A stretch of 21,931 nucleotides of DNA from an uncultured Clostridia bacterium (lineage in GTDB: Bacteria > Bacillota > Clostridia > Christensenellales > Aristaeellaceae): assembly GCA_934643535.1 (NCBI GenBank), contig CAKUCE010000014.1, forward strand, positions 1 through 21,931. Direction: 5' to 3'. This document shows positions 7,913 to 16,195 of the stretch, one piece after another. Position numbers and translations under genes: made by a program. Under the pieces are notes generated by a model that saw only the letters and a list, made by a program, of their open reading frames with translations, ran no database searches and was not told the origin of the DNA. How positions within the stretch are numbered: position 1 is the stretch's first letter; the number at the start of each line of letters is the position of its first letter.

Positions 7913-8140
7913 CTATTGCGGCCGCTTCGGAAGTTCATCCTCCGGCGGCCCGTTTTTTTCCGCCTGCCAGACCAGTTGTTCCAGATATTCCCCGCTGGTC
8001 TGACTGCGCTGCGCCGCTCTTTCCAGCGCCTGCTGATAGGCCCTGCGGTCCATCTGTACGCAGACGCTCACTTTTTCCGGCGCGCACAGGTCAAACGGGG
8101 CGTCCAGCCCCTGGGTATCGGTAAAAAGCCTGCTTTTCAT
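7913..8140 (-). CDS. Small protein of unknown function (75 aa)
   Basis: Not recognised. Coding status is supported by a clear GGAGGG about 8 nt before the ATG, a dedicated terminator just after the stop, and an amino-acid composition unlike the antisense shadows. It is a short hydrophilic, soluble protein. Residues about 27-37 (VCVQMDRRAYQ) look like a beta strand leading into an amphipathic helix (about 33-62, rich in Ala, Gln, Arg and Glu), and a Pro-rich tail ends it. The strand-then-helix order and length recall ribbon-helix-helix DNA-binding proteins, but this is a weak, shape-based guess. It lies between the dipeptidase gene (109 nt upstream) and the flavodiiron gene. Confidence 0.65.
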   Translation of the reverse strand: MKSRLFTDTQGLDAPFDLCAPEKVSVCVQMDRRAYQQALERAAQRSQTSGEYLEQLVWQAEKNGPPEDELPKRPQ

Positions 8141-8220
8141 GGGCGCTCCCTCCGCTGCATCCTATGCCGCAGACGGCGGCAGGGTTCCGGAAACAGGGTG
8201 CCCGGCGGAGGAAGGAACTA

Positions 8221-8249
8221 TGCGCCGCCCGGCAAAGCGCCGGGACGCA
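8221..8249 (-). terminator. Hairpin after the dipeptidase gene, weak terminator
   Basis: A 6-bp core (8228-8233 with 8239-8244) is extended by 4 outer pairs across an internal loop (8221-8224 with 8246-8249), directly after the dipeptidase stop. There is no T run on the minus-strand side, so it may only protect the 3' end. Confidence 0.35.
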
Positions 8250-9617
8250 TCATTCGCCCGCCAGCTTTACGATGGCGCGGGCAATGATGCGCACATTTTT
8301 CCTCATGCTTTCCAGACTGATATACTCGTTGGCCTGATGGGCCAGCTCCTCTTCGCCGGGGAAGACGCAGCCGAAGGCGACGCCCTCATCCAGACACTTG
8401 GCGTAGGTGCCGCCGCCGGTAGCCAGACATTCCCGGGGCAGGCCCGTCTCTTCATGGTAAGCGTCCAGCAGACACTGGATCAGTCTGGAGTTAGGGGCCA
8501 CGTGATGAGGATCCTTCTGAGTGTCGATGGAGACGGTCAGCCCGCCGGACACGGCGGCGGTCAGCGCGGCGCTCAGGGCCCTGTGGTCGCACAGAATGGG
8601 ATAGCGGATGTCCAGCGTGGCATACAGGCCGTTTTCCGCGTCGTAATGGAGAATGCCCAGATTGCAGGTCAGGGGGCCGCTGGTCTCGTCCTGACAGCGG
8701 ATGCCCAGACTCAGGCCGTCGTACTCCATGCCCACGGCGTCCGCCAGCGTGCGCAGACCGCCGGTCACGCCCAGCTCCTTGAGGATCAGCAGCAGTTCGC
8801 CCAGCGCGTTCTTCGCCGCTTCGGGATAGGCCGCGTGACCCGTCGCGCCCAGCGTATGCAGCCGGACGGTATCGCCGTTCACGGCTGCGTCCGCCTCAAA
8901 GCCCAGCTTCTTCGCCGCTTCCAGCGCCCGGGCGGCCAGCTCCTCGCCGCCGTTCAGCTCGGCGCCGGCTTCGCCGGGAACCACGTTGTGCCGCTCGCCC
9001 ACCTGAATGGAGCGAACCAGCCCGTCTTTTTCGTAGGGAGCCCGCAGGCTTACCAGCAGCATGCCCTTTTCGGTGTTGATGATGGGGTAGCTGGCGTCGG
9101 GGCTGAAGCCGGTACGGGGCATGTCGCAATGGGCCTTGTAGTAGGCCATGTCGTCCCAGTCGGTTTCCTCGCTGCAGCCCAGGATCAGGCGGACTTCCCG
9201 GTTCAGGGGAACGCCCGCTTCCTTTACGGCCAGCATGGCCAGCAGGGCCGCAATGGCGGGGCCTTTGTCGTCGCTGGTTCCTCTGGCGTAGACGCGGCCA
9301 TTCTTTACCACCGGTTCAAAGGGATCGGTATCCCAGCCGTCTCCGGCGGGCACCACATCCAGATGGGCCAGAATGCCCAGCGGCTCCTGCCCTTCCGGGC
9401 CCATGCGCACATCTCCGGCATAGCCGTCGAAATCGCGCACGTCAAAGCCCATGGCCTTCGCGTCGTTCAGGGCAGCCGTCAGCATTTTGCGGGTCTCCTC
9501 GCCGAAGGGCGCGCCGGGGACGCCCTCCGTCCGAACGCTGGGAATGCGCAGCCAGCGATCCAGCAGTTCGTTCATTTTGTCCTGCAGTTGGTCGATGATG
9601 GGATTCAGGTCTTTCAT
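8250..9617 (-). CDS. pepV: M20-family metal dipeptidase, PepV/Sapep-like
   Basis: A cytoplasmic metallo-dipeptidase (family M20) that would split dipeptides, giving amino acids from peptide uptake. The 455 residues fit the PepV/Sapep length. Visible landmarks are HLDVVP (85-90; metal His85, Asp87), GTSDDKGP (113-120; bridging Asp), the catalytic/metal Glu pair in CSEET (148-152), and Asp174. A lid domain follows in the middle, and a C-terminal GEEELAHQANEYIS segment supplies the last metal His. The ATG at 9617 has GGAGG 9 nt upstream. An in-frame open frame reaches 10082 but only as an antisense-style shadow over the aminotransferase gene, and was not used. It lies 155 nt downstream of the aminotransferase, so cotranscription is possible but not certain. 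Confidence 0.93.
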   Translation of the reverse strand: MKDLNPIIDQLQDKMNELLDRWLRIPSVRTEGVPGAPFGEETRKMLTAALNDAKAMGFDVRDFDGYAGDVRMGPEGQEPLGILAHLDVVPAGDGWDTDPFEPVVKNGRVYARGTSDDKGPAIAALLAMLAVKEAGVPLNREVRLILGCSEETDWDDMAYYKAHCDMPRTGFSPDASYPIINTEKGMLLVSLRAPYEKDGLVRSIQVGERHNVVPGEAGAELNGGEELAARALEAAKKLGFEADAAVNGDTVRLHTLGATGHAAYPEAAKNALGELLLILKELGVTGGLRTLADAVGMEYDGLSLGIRCQDETSGPLTCNLGILHYDAENGLYATLDIRYPILCDHRALSAALTAAVSGGLTVSIDTQKDPHHVAPNSRLIQCLLDAYHEETGLPRECLATGGGTYAKCLDEGVAFGCVFPGEEELAHQANEYISLESMRKNVRIIARAIVKLAGE

Positions 9618-9724
9618 GGAAAAATTCCTCCATTTCCGCAGTAATGACCGTATGAGAGAAAATTCTGGCCTTTCGAAAATAACCCTGAGAGCTGCCGCCG
9701 GAGGCCGGGCCTTTTCGCCCCGTC

Positions 9725-9751
9725 CCTGCCGGCGAAAGAGATCGCCGCAGG
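9725..9751 (-). other. Bulged hairpin between aminotransferase and dipeptidase genes
   Basis: CCTGCCGGCGA (9725-9735) pairs with 9742-9751 with one bulged base and a 6-nt loop. It lies 22 nt beyond the aminotransferase stop. No T run follows on the minus strand, so it could be a processing or attenuation site rather than a terminator. Nothing else definite was seen in the 155-nt gap. Confidence 0.35.
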
Positions 9752-9772
9752 CAGTTCCCTGACAGACGGAGG

Positions 9773-10948
9773 TTATGCCTTCAGCGCCGCTTCCAGCCGC
9801 TTCACAGCTTCCAGCGTCTGACCGTGGGGACAGGCGAAATTGAAGCGCAGGAAGCCCTCGCCCACCTCGCCGCCGAAGAAGGTGCCGGGCGTAAAGGCAA
9901 CGCCTGCCCGATGGGTGCGCTCCATCAGCTCGTCGGTGGGGAAGCCGTAGGCTCGCAGGTCCAGCCAGCCCAGATAGGTGGCGTTCATGGGAGACAGCAC
10001 GGCCTTTGGCAGACGGGCGTTCAGCTCCCGGCGAAGCAGCTTTTCCGCCTCCCGCAGATAGTCCAGCATTCCGTCCAGCCACGCGTCGCCCTGACCGTAA
10101 GCCGCTTCCGTGGCGGTCATGGCGAAAATGTTGCCCTGCGTCACGCCCGTATTGCGCAGCTGCTCCGCCAGCCGCTTTTTCAGCGCCTGATTGCGGGTCA
10201 GCAGCACGGCCTGCTGCAATCCGGCCAGATTGAAGGTCTTACTGGCGCTGGTCATGGACAGCAGCCGGGCGTTTTCGTCCTGCACGATGCGCAGAAGGGG
10301 CGTGACCTTGCCGGAAAGCTCGAAATCCTCATGGATCTCATCGGAGACCAGCCATACGCCGTAGCGCTCCAGCACGCTCCAAAGGGCGCGAAGCTCGTCC
10401 TCCGTCCAGGCGCGGCCCACAGGATTGTGGGGATTGCACAGCAGCATGACCTTTGCGCCGGCCCTGCAGGCAGCCTCGATCGCGTCCAGGTCCATGCGGT
10501 AGCCGCCGTCGGGCTGACGGATCAGCGGGCAGTCCGCCAGCTGGCGGCCGCCGTCCCGGACGCTGGCATAAAAGGGGCCGTAGACCGGCGACTGCACGAT
10601 CACTTTATCGCCAGGTTCGGTCAGGGCCAGCACCGCCGCCCGCAGGCCCGTGACCACGCAGGGCAGCATGAGCTGCTGCTCTGCCGTTACCGTCAGGCCA
10701 TGGCGGCGTTGAAAGAAGCCGAGCATGGCCTCCACGGCCGCGTCGCTCTGCTCGGTGTAGCCGTACACCGGATGCGCCGCCCGCTCCGTCAGCGCCTGAA
10801 CGATCTCGTCCGCGCAGCGGAAGTCCATGTCCGCCACCCACATGGGCAGCAGGTCGGCGCCCTCCCGGCGGCGCAGCGCGTCCCATTTTTCACAGTTGGT
10901 TCCCAGACGGTTCACCGGCGTGTCAAAAAAAGAATGATCGTACTTCAT
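9773..10948 (-). CDS. MalY/PatB family PLP aminotransferase (probable cystathionine beta-lyase type)
   Basis: A fold-type I PLP enzyme of 391 aa. The MalY/PatB signature MWVADMDF (36-43) is present, followed by CNPHNPVGR (171-179), SDEIHED (202-208) and the Schiff-base lysine in SASKTFNLAGLQ (Lys237). The family cleaves C-S bonds of cystathionine or cysteine conjugates, giving pyruvate, ammonia and a thiol; some members are only aminotransferases or regulators. The ATG overlaps the upstream methyltransferase stop by 4 nt (ATGA), which implies translational coupling, and it is the last gene of a tight four-gene unit. Methionine or sulfur metabolism is the likely setting, though its partners here are RNA-modifying enzymes. 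Confidence 0.93.
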   Translation of the reverse strand: MKYDHSFFDTPVNRLGTNCEKWDALRRREGADLLPMWVADMDFRCADEIVQALTERAAHPVYGYTEQSDAAVEAMLGFFQRRHGLTVTAEQQLMLPCVVTGLRAAVLALTEPGDKVIVQSPVYGPFYASVRDGGRQLADCPLIRQPDGGYRMDLDAIEAACRAGAKVMLLCNPHNPVGRAWTEDELRALWSVLERYGVWLVSDEIHEDFELSGKVTPLLRIVQDENARLLSMTSASKTFNLAGLQQAVLLTRNQALKKRLAEQLRNTGVTQGNIFAMTATEAAYGQGDAWLDGMLDYLREAEKLLRRELNARLPKAVLSPMNATYLGWLDLRAYGFPTDELMERTHRAGVAFTPGTFFGGEVGEGFLRFNFACPHGQTLEAVKRLEAALKA

Positions 10949-11595
10949 TTTCCGGCTTCTCCTTTGTTTTGGGTAGTTTGATCAGGCCAGACCGTTTCCA
11001 CAGGCCGGGCGCAGCGCAGCACCCAATAGCCGCCTTTTTTGGTCACGGTCTCCACCTGACCGAACAGGGTTTTGAGGTAGCTGACGGCGGACTCTGCGCC
11101 CTGCTGCTTGCGGATCACCAGCCACAGTGCGCCGTCTGGCGCAAGGCGGCGCGCTCCCTCGGCGAACATGGCGTAGATCACGCTTTTTCCCGCTCGAATG
11201 GGGGGATTCTGCAAGATCCAGTCATAGCGCCGAAAGGGAATCGACGCATAGCCGTCGCTCTGCATCACCTGCGCCTGTACGCCGCTGTGCTGGGCGTTGC
11301 GGCGGCTCAGCTCCACCGCCCGCTCGTTGACGTCGCTCATCGTGACCGACAGGCCCGGATAGCGCCTGCCCAGCGTCACGCCGATGACCCCGTAGCCGCA
11401 GCCCAGATCCAGCAGACTGCCGGAAAGCTCCTCTGGCAGAGCGTTCAGCAGAATTTCCGTGCCCTTGTCGATCTCCGTGCGGGAAAAAACGCCGCTGTCC
11501 GTCTCAAAGACGAGCTTTTCTCCCCGCCAGAGGAAATCCACCTGCCCGGGCTTGTGAGCGCTGGCAGGAGTTTGGGTGTAATAATGGTCAGGCAT
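10945..11595 (-). CDS. RsmC-like class I SAM-dependent methyltransferase
   Basis: The 216-residue protein has the small-domain MTS fold of RsmC/RlmG-type guanine-N2 methyltransferases. The start FETDSGVFSRTEIDKGTEIL leads to the SAM motif LLDLGCGYGVIG (61-72), an acidic ribose-binding Asp in MSDVNERAVE (86-95), and the catalytic NPPI (130-133). RsmC methylates 16S rRNA G1207; the shorter Gram-positive form lacks the duplicated N-terminal half, as here. The exact rRNA or tRNA target is inferred, not shown. It overlaps the pseudouridine synthase upstream by 8 nt and the aminotransferase downstream by 4 nt. Confidence 0.9.
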   Translation of the reverse strand: MPDHYYTQTPASAHKPGQVDFLWRGEKLVFETDSGVFSRTEIDKGTEILLNALPEELSGSLLDLGCGYGVIGVTLGRRYPGLSVTMSDVNERAVELSRRNAQHSGVQAQVMQSDGYASIPFRRYDWILQNPPIRAGKSVIYAMFAEGARRLAPDGALWLVIRKQQGAESAVSYLKTLFGQVETVTKKGGYWVLRCARPVETVWPDQTTQNKGEAGK

Positions 11596-12367
11596 TTTCG
11601 TTCCTTTCTGATTGTTCTGACGGTTCCGGCTGTTCCGGCTCTTCGGGCCCGGCCAGCCCCGCTTCCTGCCGCAGGGCGACCAGCTCCTCTTCCGTCAGCT
11701 CCCGGTACTGGCCCGGCGGCAGCTCGTCCGGCAGCCGAAGCGCACCGAAGGTCAGACGGCTCAGGGCCGTGACCTCGTGCCCCAGCGCGCCGAACATCCG
11801 CTTGATCTGGTGAAATTTTCCTTCCCGCACCTGCACGCGGGCGCGGCTTTCCTCTTCCCCGGCGGAGAGGATCTCCATCCGGGCAGGCAGGGCAGTGAAA
11901 TCCGACAGGGCGATCCCCCGCTCAAAGGCCTGGCTGTCGGCGGCGGTCAGCCGTCCCGTAACGGCGGCCTCGTAGGTTTTCCACACATGGCGCTTGGGGC
12001 TCAGCAGCCGGTGCGCCAGCTCGCCGTCGTTGGTCAAGAGCAGCAGACCGGTGGTGTCCTTGTCCAGCCGCCCGACGGGCAGCACCTTGCGCCGGGCGCA
12101 GCTTTCGGGCAGCAGCTGCATCACCGTGGGGGCCCGGCTGTCCCGGGCGGCGGTCAGCAGCCCGGCGGGCTTATGCAGCATCAAATATTGAAAGCGCTTT
12201 TCTTCCACGGTCTGCCCCATCAGCTCCACCCGGTCGTTCGGCTTCAGATGAAAGCCGCCGTCCCGGACGGGTTCGCCGTTGACCCGCACCGCGCCGGAGC
12301 GCAGCAGCCGGGCCGCTTCGCTGCGGGTTCGTTCCCCGCTCTGGGCCAGATAACGATCCAGCCGCAT
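11588..12367 (-). CDS. RsuA/RluB-family pseudouridine synthase
   Basis: It isomerises a uridine in rRNA to pseudouridine; members act on 16S U516 (RsuA) or on 23S sites. An S4 RNA-binding domain (1-48) begins MRLDRYLAQSG. The catalytic domain follows, with MLHKPAG (63-69), GRLDKDTTGLLLLTND (99-114; catalytic Asp102) and EGKFHQIKRMF (182-192). The 259-residue length is normal except for a Glu/Pro-rich tail (about 240-259), which seems dispensable. The start lies 3 nt after the stop of the membrane-protein gene; its own RBS is weak, so coupling is likely. Confidence 0.95.
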   Translation of the reverse strand: MRLDRYLAQSGERTRSEAARLLRSGAVRVNGEPVRDGGFHLKPNDRVELMGQTVEEKRFQYLMLHKPAGLLTAARDSRAPTVMQLLPESCARRKVLPVGRLDKDTTGLLLLTNDGELAHRLLSPKRHVWKTYEAAVTGRLTAADSQAFERGIALSDFTALPARMEILSAGEEESRARVQVREGKFHQIKRMFGALGHEVTALSRLTFGALRLPDELPPGQYRELTEEELVALRQEAGLAGPEEPEQPEPSEQSERNENA

Positions 12368-12370
12368 GGC

Positions 12371-13435
12371 TCAGGCGTCCGCGCTTCGGTCGGAAGCGCC
12401 ACTTTCTTCAGTCTTGGCTTCGTTTTCCGCCCGCACCCAATCCGGAACAATGGCCTTGGGCAGGGTCGGGTCTTCCTCCGCAGGCTGACCGCTGCGGGGA
12501 GCGGTATGCCGGGGCTCCCGCACGGCAAAGGCGGCGGTCAGGATGCGCCGGGCCGGAAGCAGAGGCATATAGGTCAGCAGGAAGGTCAGAGTCAGCGGCA
12601 GCAGGGTTTCAAGCGTATCCGGGCCGAGCTGGATCCGTCCGTTCCACGTCATGGTCAGCACCAGCTGCTGGGTCAGATTCAGGAAGGTATCCTTCAGCTG
12701 CAAACCGGCGATCCACAGGAAGGGAACGCACAGCAGCAGATTGCACAGCGCGGTTCCCAGCTGCGCGAAGCGGCGGCCCCGCAGGCGGCGGCGGATCTCC
12801 CGGCGGAAGGAACGGTCATCCCGGCTGGCTGCTGCCCAGATATAGCGGGTGGCGCTGTTGCGCACCGCGCCGTACAGCAGGATCAGCAACCCCAGCCCCA
12901 CCAGCGCCAGCACGGCGTACAGGCCCTCCACATACGCGCCCTCCACCGTTTCCAGCGGCAGGTGGCCGAACAGCGTGCGGAAGAAATTGACGACGGCATA
13001 CCGGGCGGCGGAAACGTTCCGGCCCAGCTCCTTCAGGCCGTCCAGCAGACCCTTGACGGTGTATTCTTCCTTCAGATACCAGCCCCATACGCCCAGCCCG
13101 GCCAGCGGGATGGCCCACTTGAGCACGCTCAAGGCGTGGCGCAGGCTTTCCGCCAGCTTTTCGCCGTACTGGCGAAGGCTCAGCGCCCGGTCAATGGAAA
13201 AATCCCGGGTGCAGGGCCGCTGCACCAGCGCGTCCGCAAAGGAGAAGCGCAGGGGCAGCACCAGAAAGATCATCATCACCGGCGAAATCACCCACAGCCA
13301 CCGCCAGGGGGAACCCGCCGGGAAAACGAACAGCGCCGCCAGCGGAGCCAGCGCCGCAGCCCGGATCAGCAGCGCGATCAGGCAGTATAGAAACACGCGC
13401 ACATAAAACAGAACGACATTTTGCTTTTTTTGCAT
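12371..13435 (-). CDS. Polytopic membrane protein of unknown function (354 aa)
   Basis: Not recognised. Six or seven hydrophobic segments are visible (about 8-38, which may be two helices, then 45-62, 103-120, 171-190, 225-244 and 276-294). A very basic cytoplasmic-type loop (about 203-223, rich in Arg) precedes the fifth, and a hydrophilic, acidic, proline-containing C-terminal tail begins near 305. There is no signal peptide and no catalytic motif that I can identify. It is the first gene of the four-gene unit and has a good promoter at 13527-13555. Its stop is 3 nt before the pseudouridine synthase start. The context gives no function. Confidence 0.8.
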   Translation of the reverse strand: MQKKQNVVLFYVRVFLYCLIALLIRAAALAPLAALFVFPAGSPWRWLWVISPVMMIFLVLPLRFSFADALVQRPCTRDFSIDRALSLRQYGEKLAESLRHALSVLKWAIPLAGLGVWGWYLKEEYTVKGLLDGLKELGRNVSAARYAVVNFFRTLFGHLPLETVEGAYVEGLYAVLALVGLGLLILLYGAVRNSATRYIWAAASRDDRSFRREIRRRLRGRRFAQLGTALCNLLLCVPFLWIAGLQLKDTFLNLTQQLVLTMTWNGRIQLGPDTLETLLPLTLTFLLTYMPLLPARRILTAAFAVREPRHTAPRSGQPAEEDPTLPKAIVPDWVRAENEAKTEESGASDRSADA

Positions 13436-13526
13436 CAGGCAGCCATCCTTCCTTGCCTTTGGAGCCGGATGGCCGAAAAGGCCGAAGCGGCTCAGGGGGA
13501 TCGGGACACAAAATCCCTTATCTTAT

Positions 13527-13555
13527 ATTATAAAGCATCCGCAGGGGCCTTGCAA
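13527..13555 (-). promoter_or_regulatory. Promoter of the four-gene minus-strand unit
   Basis: On the minus strand TTGCAA (13550-13555) and TATAAT (13527-13532) are separated by 17 nt. The predicted leader to the ATG at 13435 is about 85 nt. Confidence 0.65.
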
Positions 13556-13685
13556 GCCCGGACGGAGGGCTTCCCGTCCCTCCGGGGGCGGCAGGTTTTT
13601 CCAGCCGGGACCGCCCATTATTTTCCGTTATTGCCCCCGGAAAAAATATTTATCGCAATCGTTTGCTCTTTCCTTTTTCCGTCAC

Positions 13686-13714
13686 TTTACATGGATTTTA
13701 CAATGTGTTATAAT
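13686..13714 (+). promoter_or_regulatory. Strong promoter of the ABC importer
   Basis: TTTACA (13686-13691) and a perfect TATAAT (13709-13714) are 17 nt apart, with TGT before the -10 (extended). The upstream flank is AT-rich. The leader to the ATG at 13778 is about 55 nt and has no obvious riboswitch fold. Confidence 0.85.
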
Positions 13715-13777
13715 GCACCTACCACAAGGGACCGAAAAACAGTTCCATGGAATATTGTAAGGAGGAACATCCATACC

Positions 13778-14989
13778 ATGAAAAAGACTTTGTCTATCGT
13801 TCTGGCGCTGGTCATGGTGCTGAGCCTGTGCAGCTTTGCTTCCGCAGAGGACTACTCCGGCTATACCATCCGCATCTACTCCAACTCCAACTCCACCGAG
13901 CGCACCAACTGGCTGATCAACGAGGCCAAGAACGCCGGCTTCACCATCAGCATTGACGACAACTCCGTCATCTCCGGCGACACCGCCGCCATCCAGGCTG
14001 CCAACGAGAACAAGGACGGCGACATCCTGTTCGGCCTGAACGAGACCCGCTGGTCTCAGGTCATCAACGGCACCTACGAGAACCTGTCCATCATGGACTG
14101 GAACCCCGACTGGGCCGAAGAAGTGGGCGAGTACAAGTATGACGGCAAGGCCTACGGTCTGGTCATCCAGAACGTGCTGATGCTGTACCGCAACGACGAG
14201 CTGGGCACCAACGGCACCGAGCTGCACTTCGACCACTGGGCCGACGTGGTGAACTCCGGCTACACCTGGTACCGTCAGAACAAGGTCGGCGGCACCACCA
14301 ACGCCAACATCAACAGCGCCATGCTGTATCCCTTCACCGATCCTACCAGCCCTGCCGGCGGCATCACCGTGGAAGGCTGGAAGACCCTGTGGGCCTACTG
14401 CGCCGGCGGCAAGAGCGGCGGCGATGATTACAAGTACGGCTTCACGCCCCTGAACCGCGGCGACGTGCAGGTTTCTTCCTTCTACTCCTCTTCTCTGTAC
14501 GGCAAGATCGACGAAGCCGCCGCTGAGAGCGAGCATCCTCTGAAGGGCACCCTGCAGCCTGAAAACTGGGCGCTGGTGGACATCGCCGACGGCACCTACT
14601 ACATCGCCGAGTATCTGGGCATCCTGAACCGCGAAGGCCGCACCGAAGAAGAAACCAAGGCCGTGACCGCTTTCGCCGACTGGTTCGGCTCTGCCGAAGT
14701 GCAGGCTGCCTGGAGCGACGAGTTCGACTCCTTCCCCTGCAACCAGGTTGCCGCCAAGGAAATCTATGGCGAAGACATCCCCGCCATCTACCAGATCAAG
14801 AACTTCGCCCTGACCAAGGTCGAAGGCACCGACATGACCTACGCCGAGTATGTGGCCGCCCACTCCGCCGAGTGGACCAACATCATGACCAACCTCGGCT
14901 TCTACTGGGCCGACGCTTCTCAGGCTCCCTCCGAACCCGACTGGGATAACCTGCAGTGGGACACCCTGACCCAGAAGGCTGCCGAGTGA
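13778..14989 (+). CDS. Extracellular solute-binding protein of the ABC importer
   Basis: A 403-residue secreted receptor of the PotD/iron/phosphonate-type class. It has a signal peptide (Lys-Lys, hydrophobic core, cleavage after A23 in ASA-ED), then a two-lobed binding fold beginning YTIRIYSNSNS, with Asn/Asp/Trp-rich ligand-contact regions. No lipobox is convincing: LSLC lacks the small residue normally at -1, so it looks signal-peptidase-I processed, which is odd for a monoderm. The start is the ATG with GGAGG 12 nt upstream; an in-frame extension to 13421 crosses the promoter and was dropped. Codons are biased to C-ending forms, consistent with high expression. The ligand is not predictable: polyamine, iron and phosphonate receptors share this fold. 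Confidence 0.92.
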   Translation: MKKTLSIVLALVMVLSLCSFASAEDYSGYTIRIYSNSNSTERTNWLINEAKNAGFTISIDDNSVISGDTAAIQAANENKDGDILFGLNETRWSQVINGTYENLSIMDWNPDWAEEVGEYKYDGKAYGLVIQNVLMLYRNDELGTNGTELHFDHWADVVNSGYTWYRQNKVGGTTNANINSAMLYPFTDPTSPAGGITVEGWKTLWAYCAGGKSGGDDYKYGFTPLNRGDVQVSSFYSSSLYGKIDEAAAESEHPLKGTLQPENWALVDIADGTYYIAEYLGILNREGRTEEETKAVTAFADWFGSAEVQAAWSDEFDSFPCNQVAAKEIYGEDIPAIYQIKNFALTKVEGTDMTYAEYVAAHSAEWTNIMTNLGFYWADASQAPSEPDWDNLQWDTLTQKAAE

Positions 14990-15015
14990 TCTGCTGATTA
15001 CAATTCAGTTCCAAT

Positions 15016-15044
15016 GGGGGAACCCGTCCATGGCGGGTTCCCCC
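15016..15044 (+). other. Hairpin after the binding-protein gene
   Basis: A perfect 11-bp stem (15016-15026 with 15034-15044) with a 7-nt loop lies 26 nt after the stop codon. It is not followed by T residues, so it may stabilise the 3' end of the binding-protein mRNA rather than terminate. Confidence 0.6.
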
Positions 15045-15058
15045 AACGGCCATATACC

Positions 15059-15122
15059 AAAAAACGCGGGGAAAGCCTTTCCCGCACCCCGGGCGCGTCG
15101 GAAGGTTTTCCCTGCGTTTTTT
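15059..15122 (+). terminator. Long intrinsic terminator between binding protein and ATPase
   Basis: A 23-bp stem (15059-15081 with 15100-15122) contains only G-U wobbles besides Watson-Crick pairs. Its right arm ends in six T residues that pair with the opening A run. This is a classic intrinsic terminator, possibly leaky so that the ATPase and permease are made in smaller amounts. Confidence 0.8.
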
Positions 15123-15172
15123 CCTGTTTTCACAGTTTGAAACAAGTACTGCATCAAGGAGTGATTTTCCCC

Positions 15173-16183
<1,011 letters not shown>

Positions 16184-16195
16184 GGGGGCGGAACC

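Larger units (their letters stand above)
13436..13777. other. Divergent intergenic region (342 bp)
   Basis: Besides the two divergent promoters listed separately, it holds a 7-bp hairpin (13563-13569 with 13578-13584) and GC-rich sequence between them. Past about 13610 the composition becomes markedly AT-rich. No further ORF or RNA gene was seen. Confidence 0.6.

Noticed and set aside
9618..10082. N-terminal extension of the dipeptidase frame
   Set aside because: It overlaps the aminotransferase gene in another frame, has low-complexity Arg/Gly/Ala composition, and a good RBS precedes the internal ATG at 9617.
13790..13846. LSLC as a lipobox in the binding protein
   Set aside because: The residue before Cys is Leu rather than Gly/Ala/Ser and a better ASA cleavage site follows; left as an open point in the findings.
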